Source of the DNA: Pseudomonas sp. FP2335
Lineage (GTDB): Bacteria > Pseudomonadota > Gammaproteobacteria > Pseudomonadales > Pseudomonadaceae
NCBI RefSeq assembly: GCF_030687535.1
Contig: NZ_CP117437.1
Coordinates: forward strand, 5,577,501 to 5,641,500
Reading direction: 5' to 3'
DNA length: 64,000 nt
The translations under genes were made by a program, and so were the position numbers. Shown in pieces: positions 12,250 to 23,161 of the stretch; within the stretch, counting starts at the first letter, position 1, and each line of letters starts with the position of its first letter. The notes below the pieces were generated by a model. That model saw only the letters and a program-made list of their open reading frames with translations, was not told the origin of the DNA and searched no databases.

Positions 12250-15200
12250 GCCGAGGCCTCCTCGTTACTGAAGAACAGTGTTTGCGCCGCCTCAGGCTCG
12301 ATGGTGGTGCGAAAGATCGACAATAACCGCTCGTTATCACCACGGGCCGCCCGTAGTCGCTGTTCAAAGCTGCCGACGGGCGTGCCTGCAGGTTTCAGGT
12401 GCGCGAACTTGAAGCCCAGTGCCCCTGCGCTGTAATCGGCCGGGTAATGGAAGTGCGCAAACCAGAGCACCTCCGGCACCTGGCCGCTGGCCTTGACCTT
12501 CTGTATGTAGAAGCTGCGAAACAGCGGCGGCGAACCGGCGCCGGGTGCACGTCGGGTTTCAGGCACTTCCTTGATCTCGACGACACCCTCGGCCAGCAGG
12601 TCAGCGATGCCGGTGGTGGTCGGCTCACGCGCCAGCACCATACGTTGATGAGCCTCGCGGCCCGCCTTGATCAGCTCATTGGCCTTGTCTGTCAGGTTCT
12701 TCTCCAGCAACGCTTTCAACGGATCGACGTGTTCTGCATCTTTGCGACTTGCGAGGGAACGTCGTACGTCCTCGAACATCCGCTCGGCCAGCAACTCCAG
12801 ATCGCCCCGCACCGCCCGAGGCGCAACCCGTATGTTTTGCTCCAGGCTTGGCAACGCCTTCAGAGCGTCCGTCCCGTGCTGGATCAATCGCCAACTGTTG
12901 ATATAGCCTTGAGGTTGCCAGTGAATGGCCTGAACAACGGGGGTTGCCTGGTAGACCCAATCAACCCCGTCACTTGTCTGGGTTTTGACGAACCGCGCGT
13001 AAACATGACGGGTATAGGGGTCAACAAACTCCACCGATTCTTCCTCAGGCGCGCTCGAAGAACTGCCGCCCAAAGAACCACGTTGTGTGGCGGCCAACGC
13101 GCCGAAATGGCGACTCTGGACAATCCCTTCTGCGACCGTACCGCTGGTGGCCGGCAGCGCGGTTTGCTCGGCATAGAACTGCAGGGTGTCCTGCACGATT
13201 TCCTCACGAATTGTTTGGATATAGGCGCGATACTCATCCAGCGCAACGCGGTCGATGAAACTGCTGGGGATGGCGGCAGCCTGTGCGAGGCGCACATCCA
13301 GCCAGGCCAGTTCGTCGACGGTTTCGTCGAGCAATTGGCGGCGCTGGCCAACGCTGAAGTTCTGGTTGGTACAGAGCTGGCGGTAGCTGGATAGCCTCAA
13401 GCGACAACGCAGGTTGACGTCTTGTAGCAGGCTCAACACCTGCGCGCCCGGCGCCTCGACCTTTGCCCACACGCAGCGCAGCACCATCGGCCGCAGCCCG
13501 GCTTCAAGCCAGGCCAGAATCGGCGCCTTACCACGCCACTCCGGTGTATCCAGCGCACTTATCTGGGTATCTTGCGGGCGCACTGTTTCGAGCAGCGCCT
13601 CGTAGGCCACGCGCTGCTCACGGCACAGTTGCACCGCCTGGCCATGCAACCTGGCGATCCCACGAAGGCCAATACGCGTGGATTCGGGGAACGTGGCCCG
13701 CATGACCTCATGCAGCGTAAGCAGGTAAACTTCCGCAGGATCACTGATCTGCTTGTAACGCGTGCTGCGCATAACCTCCATCAACCGGACCTGAAAACGC
13801 AGGCAATTCACCTGGGTTGCCAGGAAGTGATGGCGCAGCGTCGTGTAATCCTGCACTACGTCCAAACGGCGGCGTTGCTCCAGCAGACCCAGCAGCAATT
13901 TGGCGCGCTGCTGCAACAGGGCGACGTTATCGATCTCGCGCTCAATCCGCGTGACACGTTCCGACAACGCGACTTCCGCCAGTAATTGCCCGATCACTGC
14001 GGCTCCAGGCATCTGCGCCTCAGTGTATTGGGCGTAGAGCGTATCGAACCGGCTTTTGAGCTCACGCGCCTGGGCAATGCCCTCGGCGTCTGCGCCCGGC
14101 GCGCCACCCCGCAACCGCAGCCGCAGGTCCAGGCTCCAGTGCCCTTTACCATCAGCCTTGAGCCAAGGCCCCCGGCGCCCATTGCCGGCAACGACTCGTA
14201 CGTCGTCGTGTTCGATGCTCACGTTGTAACAATTCCCATCAACCTCGGCGTACCACTGGCCATCGTTCTGCAACAGGCCGGACCTGGCACCACTGATCAC
14301 CCGGGTTGCCGCCGTGGGCTTGGCCACCCTGAAGGTTTGCAGGTCGGCCAGTTGGGAAGGCGTCAAGCGACTGGACGTGGGCAACCAGCCATATTCGACA
14401 GCCATATAAGCCTGGCTCACGTCACGCGCAGCGTCCATGGCCGGCAATTCCTGCACGGGGTTGTCCACGCTCGGCGCGGGGGGCTCGATGATTTCTGGAC
14501 GTTGCGGCGCCTCGATTTCGCCCTCACGCCGGGCGTTGTTGACGCGATCGCTGAGCGCATCATTGGAGTAGTGCATCAGCACCAACGCCATATTCAGGAA
14601 AAACCCAACCAAGGTTGCGCTCTCATCTTCATTGTCCTCGCGAGCGGCGGCGCCGAGTTGCTCGTGCACGGACCACGCCACCTGCAACCATCCGACCACC
14701 GCCAGCGGCCCTGTAACCAACGGCATGACGCTGTTCAACCCCAGCGACAGCCCCTCCATTCGCCGCGCCCAGAGGTTTTCACGGTTGGACACCGACTGCC
14801 GGTCTGCTTGTTCGAGAATTGCCTGCACCTGGCTTTGATAGAGATGTTGCCCGTAGTCACCTTGCACCTTGTCAGTGGCCAACATCGCCGGGGTGCTGGT
14901 CAGGGCATCGATCAGCAACGCCAACCCGTCCATCGTATTGAAGTGGGGAGCGAGGAACCCGCTGCCCCGGTAAGTGGCGCGCGCGTCGGCGCTCATCCAG
15001 GCCAGCACCTGTTGCTGCAGTTCACCCGGCTGGTCGATGGCCTTGAGCAGGTCTTGCCGGCTGGCGAACTCCATCAACTTGGGCTGCGCCATCGGCCGGT
15101 ACAACACCACTGGCCCGGCATCGAGGGACTGGGGCCCGATGACAAACATGTTAGTGACCACATCGGCGGACGCGCTGGCAGTGGCCTTGAACGCCAGGGG

Positions 15201-16862
15201 CCTGAGCACGATGACTTGGTTGCCCAGGTAGCGATCGATCTCCTGTGCCTGCATCACGGCGACAACGCTTTCGTAGCCCTTGCGGCTCAAGCCCCATTGG
15301 CCACGGGTGTAGAACTCTAGCGCCAGCAGCGGCAGTTCAATGCGCAGTTGCGCGATAAAGCTGCGGCTGCGCCATCGCACTTCGGCGGGTGAATCCCTGA
15401 GCGCTAGCGCCACTAGGTTGGGGTAGTGCTCGCCGATATCGACCTCGCTCACCAAGCGCTTGATGGCGCTAGGCGTCAGCCAATGGGGCGGCTCGGCGCC
15501 GTTACGCAACGTCACTTCAATCGAGTCTCCCGGCAGGCTCGCCAAGTTTTCCAACGCAACCTTGAGCAAGGTGGTGATGAGCTTGACTGGAAGCCCGCCC
15601 ACGGCCGATACGCCCCTGACCGTATGCACCGTGATGATCACGTCATTCGGTTCCAGGGGCGAGGCCTTGGGGTACGCTGCCATCAGCCGCTCCCGGGTGA
15701 ACGCCAGCAACGACGGCACCCCATCGTCGAAAAAGCGCCAGTTGGGTTGACTGAACAGCTTGCCCAAGCTGTTCAAATACTGGGAAAACAAGCCGCGCAC
15801 CTCACGGCTGGCCTGTTTCACCCAGCCCGGCAGGGCACCGTAAAGCCTGCGCAGCCCAGCGTCGGTATCGAGCTGCAAACTGTCGAAATCCCCCGTGGCC
15901 AGCCACTGCACCATGTCCAGCAAGGCAGCGCTCCAGTAGGGGGATCGACGCCCCAGCTCAACACCCCACCGCAGGTCGCTCAACTGCTTGGCCAGAAAGC
16001 TCAAGGCAAACCCATCGAAAATATTCGAGCGCGGCTCATACAGCCGCCATTGCATTGCACGCCCCGGCGCCAAGCCGGCCAGACGCGTGCGCAACGCTGC
16101 GCCCAAGGCGGCACGGGAAGTAAACACTTCAATGCCCGCACTCAAGGTAAAGAGCAGCAGTGTCTCGCCGCTGCCGGCAGGACCGACAAGTACCATGCCG
16201 CGCAACAATTCCAACGCGTCGCTGCCCGCCTCTCCCCATTGGTCTACCAGATAGGCCCGGGTAGTGCCGCCGCGCAAGTTGTTGTCGGGGACTTGCAGCA
16301 CGTCATTGATCATCTGGCGCTGGCCGGGGTCGCTGACAAGCGTGGGCACGCTCAACTGCCTCAGGGTTTCTTTCAAGCGCAGCGACAGCGACTCAAAGCG
16401 GCTGCGCGCTTCGATGGACAGCTCGCTCCAGTCATCGATCAACGCCCGCTGGCAATGCTCAAGCAACAAGGGTCCAAGCTGGTTGACGGACGCCTGGGCG
16501 TCCAGGTTTTTCAACGCCAAGATCTTGATCGGCTCGCTGTCCGGCTGCTCCGTCAGCAGTTGGCCGCGTGTGTAATCGACCCAGATACCGTCGACGAAAC
16601 GATTGATCAACGCGTCAACCAACGTCAAACGTTCGTAACCCGCGAGGTCGATCACCTGGTTCTGGTAGCGATAGCGCGGCGTCAGCACCACGGGGGCGGT
16701 GTCCGTGATAGCCACCGTGGGGTACGTTGCGCGCAGTGTGCGCTGCAGGGCTTGCAGGGCAATCACTTGCAGGGAGGATCGAGTGGAAAAAAGCGCCTGG
16801 ATATCCCGGGCGGCTCGCCGCAGGGGCATCAGGTGATACAGCGAATGAGGCGTCTTGGCCAT
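12243..16862 (-). CDS. Large dermonecrotic-toxin-like protein (DUF6543-type), putative secreted effector
   Basis: 1539 residues, no signal peptide. Residues about 540-625 carry a pattern I recognise from the Pseudomonas family annotated as dermonecrotic toxin N-terminal domain (DUF6543): VIVLRPLAFKA, VTNMFVIGP, GPVVLYRPM, then LLKAIDQPGELQQQVLAWM. Residues about 705-765 are hydrophobic (MPLVTGPLAVVGWLQVAW; GFFLNMALVLMHY) and could insert into a membrane. The C-terminal 450 residues show no motif I know. The start at 16862 follows an AAGGA site. It lies near the exoU-like gene, but no secretion system, chaperone or immunity gene is adjacent. Host-directed toxin activity is an inference from family resemblance; target and enzymatic activity are unknown. 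Confidence 0.62.
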   Translation of the reverse strand: MAKTPHSLYHLMPLRRAARDIQALFSTRSSLQVIALQALQRTLRATYPTVAITDTAPVVLTPRYRYQNQVIDLAGYERLTLVDALINRFVDGIWVDYTRGQLLTEQPDSEPIKILALKNLDAQASVNQLGPLLLEHCQRALIDDWSELSIEARSRFESLSLRLKETLRQLSVPTLVSDPGQRQMINDVLQVPDNNLRGGTTRAYLVDQWGEAGSDALELLRGMVLVGPAGSGETLLLFTLSAGIEVFTSRAALGAALRTRLAGLAPGRAMQWRLYEPRSNIFDGFALSFLAKQLSDLRWGVELGRRSPYWSAALLDMVQWLATGDFDSLQLDTDAGLRRLYGALPGWVKQASREVRGLFSQYLNSLGKLFSQPNWRFFDDGVPSLLAFTRERLMAAYPKASPLEPNDVIITVHTVRGVSAVGGLPVKLITTLLKVALENLASLPGDSIEVTLRNGAEPPHWLTPSAIKRLVSEVDIGEHYPNLVALALRDSPAEVRWRSRSFIAQLRIELPLLALEFYTRGQWGLSRKGYESVVAVMQAQEIDRYLGNQVIVLRPLAFKATASASADVVTNMFVIGPQSLDAGPVVLYRPMAQPKLMEFASRQDLLKAIDQPGELQQQVLAWMSADARATYRGSGFLAPHFNTMDGLALLIDALTSTPAMLATDKVQGDYGQHLYQSQVQAILEQADRQSVSNRENLWARRMEGLSLGLNSVMPLVTGPLAVVGWLQVAWSVHEQLGAAAREDNEDESATLVGFFLNMALVLMHYSNDALSDRVNNARREGEIEAPQRPEIIEPPAPSVDNPVQELPAMDAARDVSQAYMAVEYGWLPTSSRLTPSQLADLQTFRVAKPTAATRVISGARSGLLQNDGQWYAEVDGNCYNVSIEHDDVRVVAGNGRRGPWLKADGKGHWSLDLRLRLRGGAPGADAEGIAQARELKSRFDTLYAQYTEAQMPGAAVIGQLLAEVALSERVTRIEREIDNVALLQQRAKLLLGLLEQRRRLDVVQDYTTLRHHFLATQVNCLRFQVRLMEVMRSTRYKQISDPAEVYLLTLHEVMRATFPESTRIGLRGIARLHGQAVQLCREQRVAYEALLETVRPQDTQISALDTPEWRGKAPILAWLEAGLRPMVLRCVWAKVEAPGAQVLSLLQDVNLRCRLRLSSYRQLCTNQNFSVGQRRQLLDETVDELAWLDVRLAQAAAIPSSFIDRVALDEYRAYIQTIREEIVQDTLQFYAEQTALPATSGTVAEGIVQSRHFGALAATQRGSLGGSSSSAPEEESVEFVDPYTRHVYARFVKTQTSDGVDWVYQATPVVQAIHWQPQGYINSWRLIQHGTDALKALPSLEQNIRVAPRAVRGDLELLAERMFEDVRRSLASRKDAEHVDPLKALLEKNLTDKANELIKAGREAHQRMVLAREPTTTGIADLLAEGVVEIKEVPETRRAPGAGSPPLFRSFYIQKVKASGQVPEVLWFAHFHYPADYSAGALGFKFAHLKPAGTPVGSFEQRLRAARGDNERLLSIFRTTIEPEAAQTLFFSNEEASAQ

Positions 16863-16987
16863 TGGTCACGTCCTTGAAAAGACGCGGGCCCTGAATGCCT
16901 GGTGGGTGAAGCTCGGCCAGTCAGCCCGCCGAGCCAGCGTGCCGACCTATCGAAACCCTGGGTGACAAGGGAGTACCACCCTGCGGG

Positions 16988-17872
16988 TTATTGCTTGTCG
17001 ATCTGTTGCGGGTGCCTGGGGTCCGCGGCTTTTTTTCCAGGCAAACTGCTTTCACTGCGGATCTGCGCGTGACTGATCAGCGCAAAAATAAAGCTGCCGC
17101 CGATGATATTGCCCGCCAGCGTCGGCCCGGCGAAGACCAGCCAGAAATCCTTCCATGGCAACTCGCCGGCAAACACCAGGTAGGACACTTCCGCCGACCC
17201 AACCACGATATGGGTGAAGTCGCCCAGTGCCATCAGGTAGGTGATCAGGATGATGATCCACAGCTTGGCGCTTTCCATCGACGGGATCATCCACACCATG
17301 GTCGCGATCATCCAGCCGGAGACGATGCCCTTGGCGAACATCTGCCCGGGGTCGTTTTCCATGACCTTGCGGCCGATCTCCAAAAAAGCCAGGTCGGTCT
17401 TGGTGTCGAAGATCGGCAAGTGCAACATCACGTACGCCACCAGCAACGTACCGCACAGGTTGCCCACCAGCACCACCGTCCACAAACGCAACAGGCGCCC
17501 GGCATTGGCCAGGGTGGGCTTGCTCATCACCGGCAACACAGCGGTCAGGGTGTTTTCGGTGAACAGTTGCTGGCGCGCAAGAATCACCGCGAGGAAGCCT
17601 GCGCAGTAGCCGAAGCTGGCGATCACCTTGAATGCTTCGCCGTCCGGCAACCGCGAATTAAGCAGCCCCATGCCCATCAGCGACAGGCCCATGGTCAGGC
17701 CGGCGGCAAGCGCCGACCACCACAAGGCCGCGACATTGCGCTCTAGCTCCTGGTCGCCCTGGGTGCGGATGATTTCATGCAGAACCGCCGCGCGGGGCGG
17801 CTGGTTCTCGTCCACATCCTGTTGTTCTTCCCGCGACAGGTTGGGGGTCTTGCCGTCGTCTCGAGTGGCCAT
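16988..17872 (-). CDS. Formate/nitrite transporter family protein (YfdC-like)
   Basis: 294 residues. After a polar N-terminal tail of about 50 residues come six hydrophobic segments, with FNT-type features such as GYCAGFLAVILARQQLFTENTL, VGNLCGTLLVAYVM, KGIVSGWMIATMVWM and a C-terminal GPTLAGNIIGGSFIFALISH. FNT proteins are pentameric inner-membrane channels for small anions; this subgroup with long tails resembles E. coli YfdC, whose substrate is not known to me. It sits between the two toxin-like genes on the same strand; I see no functional link. Confidence 0.85.
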   Translation of the reverse strand: MATRDDGKTPNLSREEQQDVDENQPPRAAVLHEIIRTQGDQELERNVAALWWSALAAGLTMGLSLMGMGLLNSRLPDGEAFKVIASFGYCAGFLAVILARQQLFTENTLTAVLPVMSKPTLANAGRLLRLWTVVLVGNLCGTLLVAYVMLHLPIFDTKTDLAFLEIGRKVMENDPGQMFAKGIVSGWMIATMVWMIPSMESAKLWIIILITYLMALGDFTHIVVGSAEVSYLVFAGELPWKDFWLVFAGPTLAGNIIGGSFIFALISHAQIRSESSLPGKKAADPRHPQQIDKQ

Positions 17873-17931
17873 GATCGTGTGCGTCCAAGGGGTGCCTGAA
17901 GATACGACATGCCGCGAGCGTGGCTGTTCAT

Positions 17932-19821
17932 TTAAACCGGAAGGCGCCAGGTCTTGGCCATTTCCACGGTGGTTGAGCTAAAGAGTTTGCCCCAGGGTTT
18001 GTTACGCGCCTGATAGTTGTTAATGATGTTATCCAGCACCTGGTTCACTTCGGCTGGCGTCGTCGCACGCTCCAGATCACGCACGGCGTCGCGCAACAGC
18101 GTCGCGTTGGCATCCGACTGACCGTAGCGGAACAAGGATGGATAAATCACTTCGCGCACCAGGTTATCGGCCGCCGCTGCCACATCGCGCCGCTTCATCT
18201 CAGCCATGCCACTTCGCAGCACCTTGGACATATGCCCGTGTGTCGATTGCAGCAATTGCTGGAAGTTGGCGTTGCCCGGGGCATTGAGTTGCGTCGCCAG
18301 CCAGTCCAGCGACTCCGGCCGATCAGCCAGGCTGTCCAGGTTGCGCAAGGCACTGGCCAGCGCTGCGCCCAGTTCCAGCCGATCACCCTGATTGGACGCG
18401 CTGATGGCACTGTCCAGAGCCGCTAATACCTGGCGCGCCTCATGCCGAAAACGCAGCACCGGCTTGCAGGCTTCGTCCTTGACGAGATCCGGTGCGGCAC
18501 TGGCCAACGTTTCGTCGTCCAGGGCCAGAATGGCGCTGTGGACGGAGTCAAACATGTACTGCTCACGTACGTTTTCGCGCTTGTCCAAGTGCTCGCTCAC
18601 CGCATCAAAGGCGCGCTTTTGCAGATGATTTTTTACATCCTGCGGCATGCCGAAGTTGAGTGTGCCCTTGAGCGTGCCGCGGAAATCGCCCAGTTCGGTA
18701 TTCAAAGGCAGGCTCACCGTCTGATCGGCAAAGGGCTTCAACCGGGCGCGCATCAGTTCGCCGTTGGCGGTGTGTGCGGTTCCCGTGACGGCGTCCGCGA
18801 CCGCGTCCATCAGGCCCGCACCCGGCTTGGGCGCCGTGACGTCGTCCAATCGCAGGATCAACCGCTCGACATCGGTCACTGCGTTGCCGTGGGGCTGGCG
18901 CTGATACAGGTCCGCCACCGGCGTGTTGAGCAAGACGCCGCCGTCCTGGAAAGCCGTTTTTTCACCTTGCGCCTGGAAGCCATGCCCCCGCTCTTGTGGT
19001 GACTTGAACAGGATCGGCAGGGCTGCGGAAATGTGGGCGGCGCGGGCAATGTCCATATCCGGCGTCAGGCTGGCGTTGAACACGACAAGTTGCGGTCTGC
19101 CGGCAAACATCGCCGTACCGGTGATATTGAGCGGCTTGATTGCAGGAATCTGCCGGCTCAAGGCCTCCAGGTCGGCAAACGTAGTGGCCCCGCCGGCACT
19201 GAGCCGGTCGGCGATGGCCATGGTGCTGGTCGAACGCGCGTCCCTGGGCAGCTCGGCGATTCGTTCCAGCACCGCCTGGCGCGACTCGTCACGGATCAAG
19301 CGTTCCAGGGGCTGCGCGCTGGATTGCAGGCGTGGCAGCAGCGTGTAGAGAGCTTGCAGGACATCGCCTACAGGCGCCGGTAAGCGACCCACCATCCGTC
19401 CCACGTCGGTGTAGGCATTCTGCAACGCCCGGACCCAGGTCCTGTCGCTATTGAGCAGCGTCGGAAGCTCCAAGTTGTCCGACAGCAGGTCAAACCGCTC
19501 GGCCCCCATGCCACTGGCCAGTAGCGCGCCATAAATCGCCCCGGCCGACGAGCCGGAAACCGTCTGGATGTCACGCAGAGCGTTCCTCTCCTCCAGGGCC
19601 TGCACCACTCCGGAATAGGCAACGCCCTTGGCCCCACCGCCGCTGGCCACCAACTGCGTCGCGGGCGGGCGCGACAGCAGCATTTCTACCTGGCCATTTC
19701 GATACCGGTTGAGGGTCAAGGCACGCTTGCCACTGTTCGCCACCAATACGGTTTTGTCAGCGGCAGTCTCGGATTGAGGTGCGGGGTAGGATACAAGCAG
19801 GGGAGTAGGTGAGACTTTCAT
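17932..19821 (-). CDS. exoU: ExoU-like patatin phospholipase A2 (putative type III effector)
   Basis: 629 residues, similar along its length to my memory of P. aeruginosa ExoU (687 residues). The patatin core has the oxyanion loop SGGGAKGVAYSG (60-71), catalytic Ser92 in GSSAG and catalytic Asp293 in FQDGGV; ITGTAMFAGRPQLVVFNAS (233-251) matches closely. The C-terminus ends with SSTTVEMAKTW, so the membrane-localisation bundle is present. Relative to ExoU it lacks about 50 N-terminal residues, part of the region used for chaperone binding. ExoU hydrolyses host membrane lipids and needs host ubiquitin as cofactor. The usual partner spcU is not adjacent: the next gene downstream is the FNT channel. 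A stable RNA hairpin covers the region just before the start codon. Confidence 0.87.
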   Translation of the reverse strand: MKVSPTPLLVSYPAPQSETAADKTVLVANSGKRALTLNRYRNGQVEMLLSRPPATQLVASGGGAKGVAYSGVVQALEERNALRDIQTVSGSSAGAIYGALLASGMGAERFDLLSDNLELPTLLNSDRTWVRALQNAYTDVGRMVGRLPAPVGDVLQALYTLLPRLQSSAQPLERLIRDESRQAVLERIAELPRDARSTSTMAIADRLSAGGATTFADLEALSRQIPAIKPLNITGTAMFAGRPQLVVFNASLTPDMDIARAAHISAALPILFKSPQERGHGFQAQGEKTAFQDGGVLLNTPVADLYQRQPHGNAVTDVERLILRLDDVTAPKPGAGLMDAVADAVTGTAHTANGELMRARLKPFADQTVSLPLNTELGDFRGTLKGTLNFGMPQDVKNHLQKRAFDAVSEHLDKRENVREQYMFDSVHSAILALDDETLASAAPDLVKDEACKPVLRFRHEARQVLAALDSAISASNQGDRLELGAALASALRNLDSLADRPESLDWLATQLNAPGNANFQQLLQSTHGHMSKVLRSGMAEMKRRDVAAAADNLVREVIYPSLFRYGQSDANATLLRDAVRDLERATTPAEVNQVLDNIINNYQARNKPWGKLFSSTTVEMAKTWRLPV

Positions 19822-19824
19822 GGT

Positions 19825-19865
19825 GGCGCTCTCTGCAGGATTTAATCCTGAGTAACGCGAGCGCC
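19825..19865 (-). promoter_or_regulatory. Nested hairpin over the ribosome-binding region of the exoU-like gene
   Basis: On the minus strand the 5' leader reads GGCGCTC, 8 bases, CAGGATT, A, AATCCTG, CAGA, GAGCGCC, then ACC and the ATG. The outer arms (7 pairs) and inner arms (7 bases, shortened by the tight loop) form one long stem-loop that ends 3 bases before the start codon and includes the only purine-rich stretch (AGAGAG) that could act as Shine-Dalgarno. This could hold translation off until opened. The fold is read by eye. Confidence 0.6.
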
Positions 19866-19916
19866 GATGAAAGATCCCTCTCGTGGCTTCTGGAAATAGT
19901 TATCCCGCGCAGCCCC

Positions 19917-20321
19917 CTACTCGCTGATGCTTTCGTCCTGAAACTGATCCTTCACGTACTTGATCTCGGTACGCCCGTGTGGCGCCGGCAAGCCATCTTC
20001 GCCGAGGTTGACGAAGACCATTTTTTCCACGGTGAGGATGCTTTTGCGGGTGATCTTGTTACGCACTTCGCAGGTCAGGGTGATGGAGGTACGGCCGAAC
20101 TCGGTGGCGGTGATGCCCAGTTCGATGATGTCGCCCTGGCGCGAGGCGCTGACGAAGTTGATTTCGGAGATGTACTTGGTAACGACGCGCTGGTTGCCCA
20201 GTTGGACAATCGCGTATATCGCCGCTTCTTCGTCGATCCAGCGCAGCAGGCTGCCGCCGAACAGGGTGCCGTTGGGGTTGAGGTCTTCAGGTTTTACCCA
20301 TTTGCGGGTGTGGAAGTTCAT
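19917..20321 (-). CDS. Acyl-CoA thioesterase (YciA-type hotdog protein)
   Basis: 134 residues, single hotdog domain. The helix carries NPNGTLFGGSLLRWIDEEAAIYA, whose asparagine and aspartate positions are typical of the YciA/BFIT acyl-CoA hydrolases, followed by SEINFVSASRQGDIIELG. It should hydrolyse acyl-CoA to free acid and CoA in the cytoplasm. The start at 20321 is preceded by GGAG; a longer frame has no such site. Divergent from ahcY. Physiological substrate cannot be read from sequence. Confidence 0.88.
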   Translation of the reverse strand: MNFHTRKWVKPEDLNPNGTLFGGSLLRWIDEEAAIYAIVQLGNQRVVTKYISEINFVSASRQGDIIELGITATEFGRTSITLTCEVRNKITRKSILTVEKMVFVNLGEDGLPAPHGRTEIKYVKDQFQDESISE

Positions 20322-20389
20322 GGTCACTCCAAAGCGTCTTGCCGAATGATGGGCGACATCATGGCAGAGGCCGAGCCAGAGCTCTATGA

Positions 20390-22057
<1,668 letters not shown>

Positions 22058-22096
22058 TTTGCCTGCGGCCCGCTGCCCTTGTGGGCGCGGGCTTGT

Positions 22097-22184
22097 GTGG
22101 AAGCGGGCTTGCCCGCGAATGCGCTATGTCAGTTGATGCATCCGGTGACTGACACACCGCTTTCGCGAGCAAGCCCGCCCCCAC
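22097..22184. repeat. REP doublet
   Basis: GTGGAAGCGGGCTTGCCCGC and a reverse-complement partner (TTTCGCGAGCAAGCCCGCC), 88 bases, between ahcY and metF. A further partial core (GTGGGCGCGGGCTTGTG) lies just before it at about 22081. Confidence 0.88.
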
Positions 22185-22234
22185 ATTAAATCGGTGCATG
22201 ACTTCCGGTATCTGAGTTTCATAGGGTTATTACC

Positions 22235-23080
22235 ATGTCCCAAGACCGTCGCTACAGCTTCGAGTTCTTCCCGACCAAGACCGATGCTGGGCATGAAAAA
22301 TTGATGGCGACTGCCAGGCAGTTGGCCAGCTACAACCCCGACTTCTTCTCCTGCACCTACGGCGCCGGCGGTTCGACCCGTGATCGCACGATCAATACCG
22401 TGTTGCAGCTGGAAAGCGAAGTCAAAGTTCCTGCCGCTCCGCACTTGTCCTGCGTGGGCGACAGCAAGGCCGACCTGCGCGGCCTGCTGACCCAATACAA
22501 GCAAGCCGGCATCAAACGTATCGTTGCCCTGCGTGGCGACCTGCCATCCGGCATGGGTATCGCCAGCGGTGAGCTGCGCTACGCCAACGACCTGGTGAGT
22601 TTCATCCGTGAAGAAAGCGGCGATCACTTCCATATCGAAGTGGCGGCTTACCCGGAGATGCACCCCCAGGCACGCAATTTCGAAGATGATCTGCAGAACT
22701 TCGTGCGCAAGGCCAACGCCGGCGCCAACAGCGCGATCACCCAGTACTTCTTCAACGCCGACAGCTACTTCTACTTCGTCGAGCGTGTACGGGCCATGGG
22801 TGTGAACATCCCGATCGTGCCGGGCATCATGCCGATCACCAACTACAGCAAGCTCGCACGCTTCTCCGACGCGTGCGGTGCCGAGATCCCACGCTGGGTG
22901 CGCAAACAACTGGAAGCCTACGGCGACGACGTCAAGAGCATCCAGGCGTTCGGCGAGCAGGTCATCAGCGAAATGTGTGAACGTTTGTTACAAGGTGGTG
23001 CACCCGGCCTGCACTTCTATACCCTCAACCAGGCTGACCCTAGTCTGGCGATCTGGAACAACCTCAAGCTGCCACGCTAA
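22235..23080 (+). CDS. metF: 5,10-methylenetetrahydrofolate reductase
   Basis: 281 residues. The FAD-dependent TIM-barrel enzyme reduces methylene-THF to methyl-THF, the methyl donor for homocysteine remethylation. Family features: the start RYSFEFFPTKTDAGHEKL, the segment SCTYGAGGSTRDRT, and the folate/FAD region ALRGDLPSGMG. It follows ahcY, so homocysteine production and its remethylation cofactor are encoded side by side. Its own terminator follows at once. Confidence 0.95.
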   Translation: MSQDRRYSFEFFPTKTDAGHEKLMATARQLASYNPDFFSCTYGAGGSTRDRTINTVLQLESEVKVPAAPHLSCVGDSKADLRGLLTQYKQAGIKRIVALRGDLPSGMGIASGELRYANDLVSFIREESGDHFHIEVAAYPEMHPQARNFEDDLQNFVRKANAGANSAITQYFFNADSYFYFVERVRAMGVNIPIVPGIMPITNYSKLARFSDACGAEIPRWVRKQLEAYGDDVKSIQAFGEQVISEMCERLLQGGAPGLHFYTLNQADPSLAIWNNLKLPR

Positions 23081-23101
23081 GGCCCGTTCGGTCGCACCCG
23101 G

Positions 23102-23128
23102 GCCCTCGTTGATACGGGGGCTTTTTTT
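23102..23128 (+). terminator. Intrinsic terminator of metF
   Basis: Stem GCCCTCGT with ACGGGGGC (one G-U pair) around a TGAT loop, followed by seven Ts. Confidence 0.9.
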
Positions 23129-23161
23129 GTTCATACCTCCCGGAATGGAAGCCTGCAGTAC

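Noticed and set aside
12243..19821. Classing the toxin stretch as a genomic island
   Set aside because: No integrase, tRNA, direct repeat or clear composition shift marks its edges; only gene content suggests acquisition.
19849..19910. Hrp box (HrpL promoter) ahead of the exoU-like gene
   Set aside because: A GGATAA and a CCAC occur in the right order on the minus strand, but the first block does not match GGAACC and the spacing is 13 rather than 15-16.
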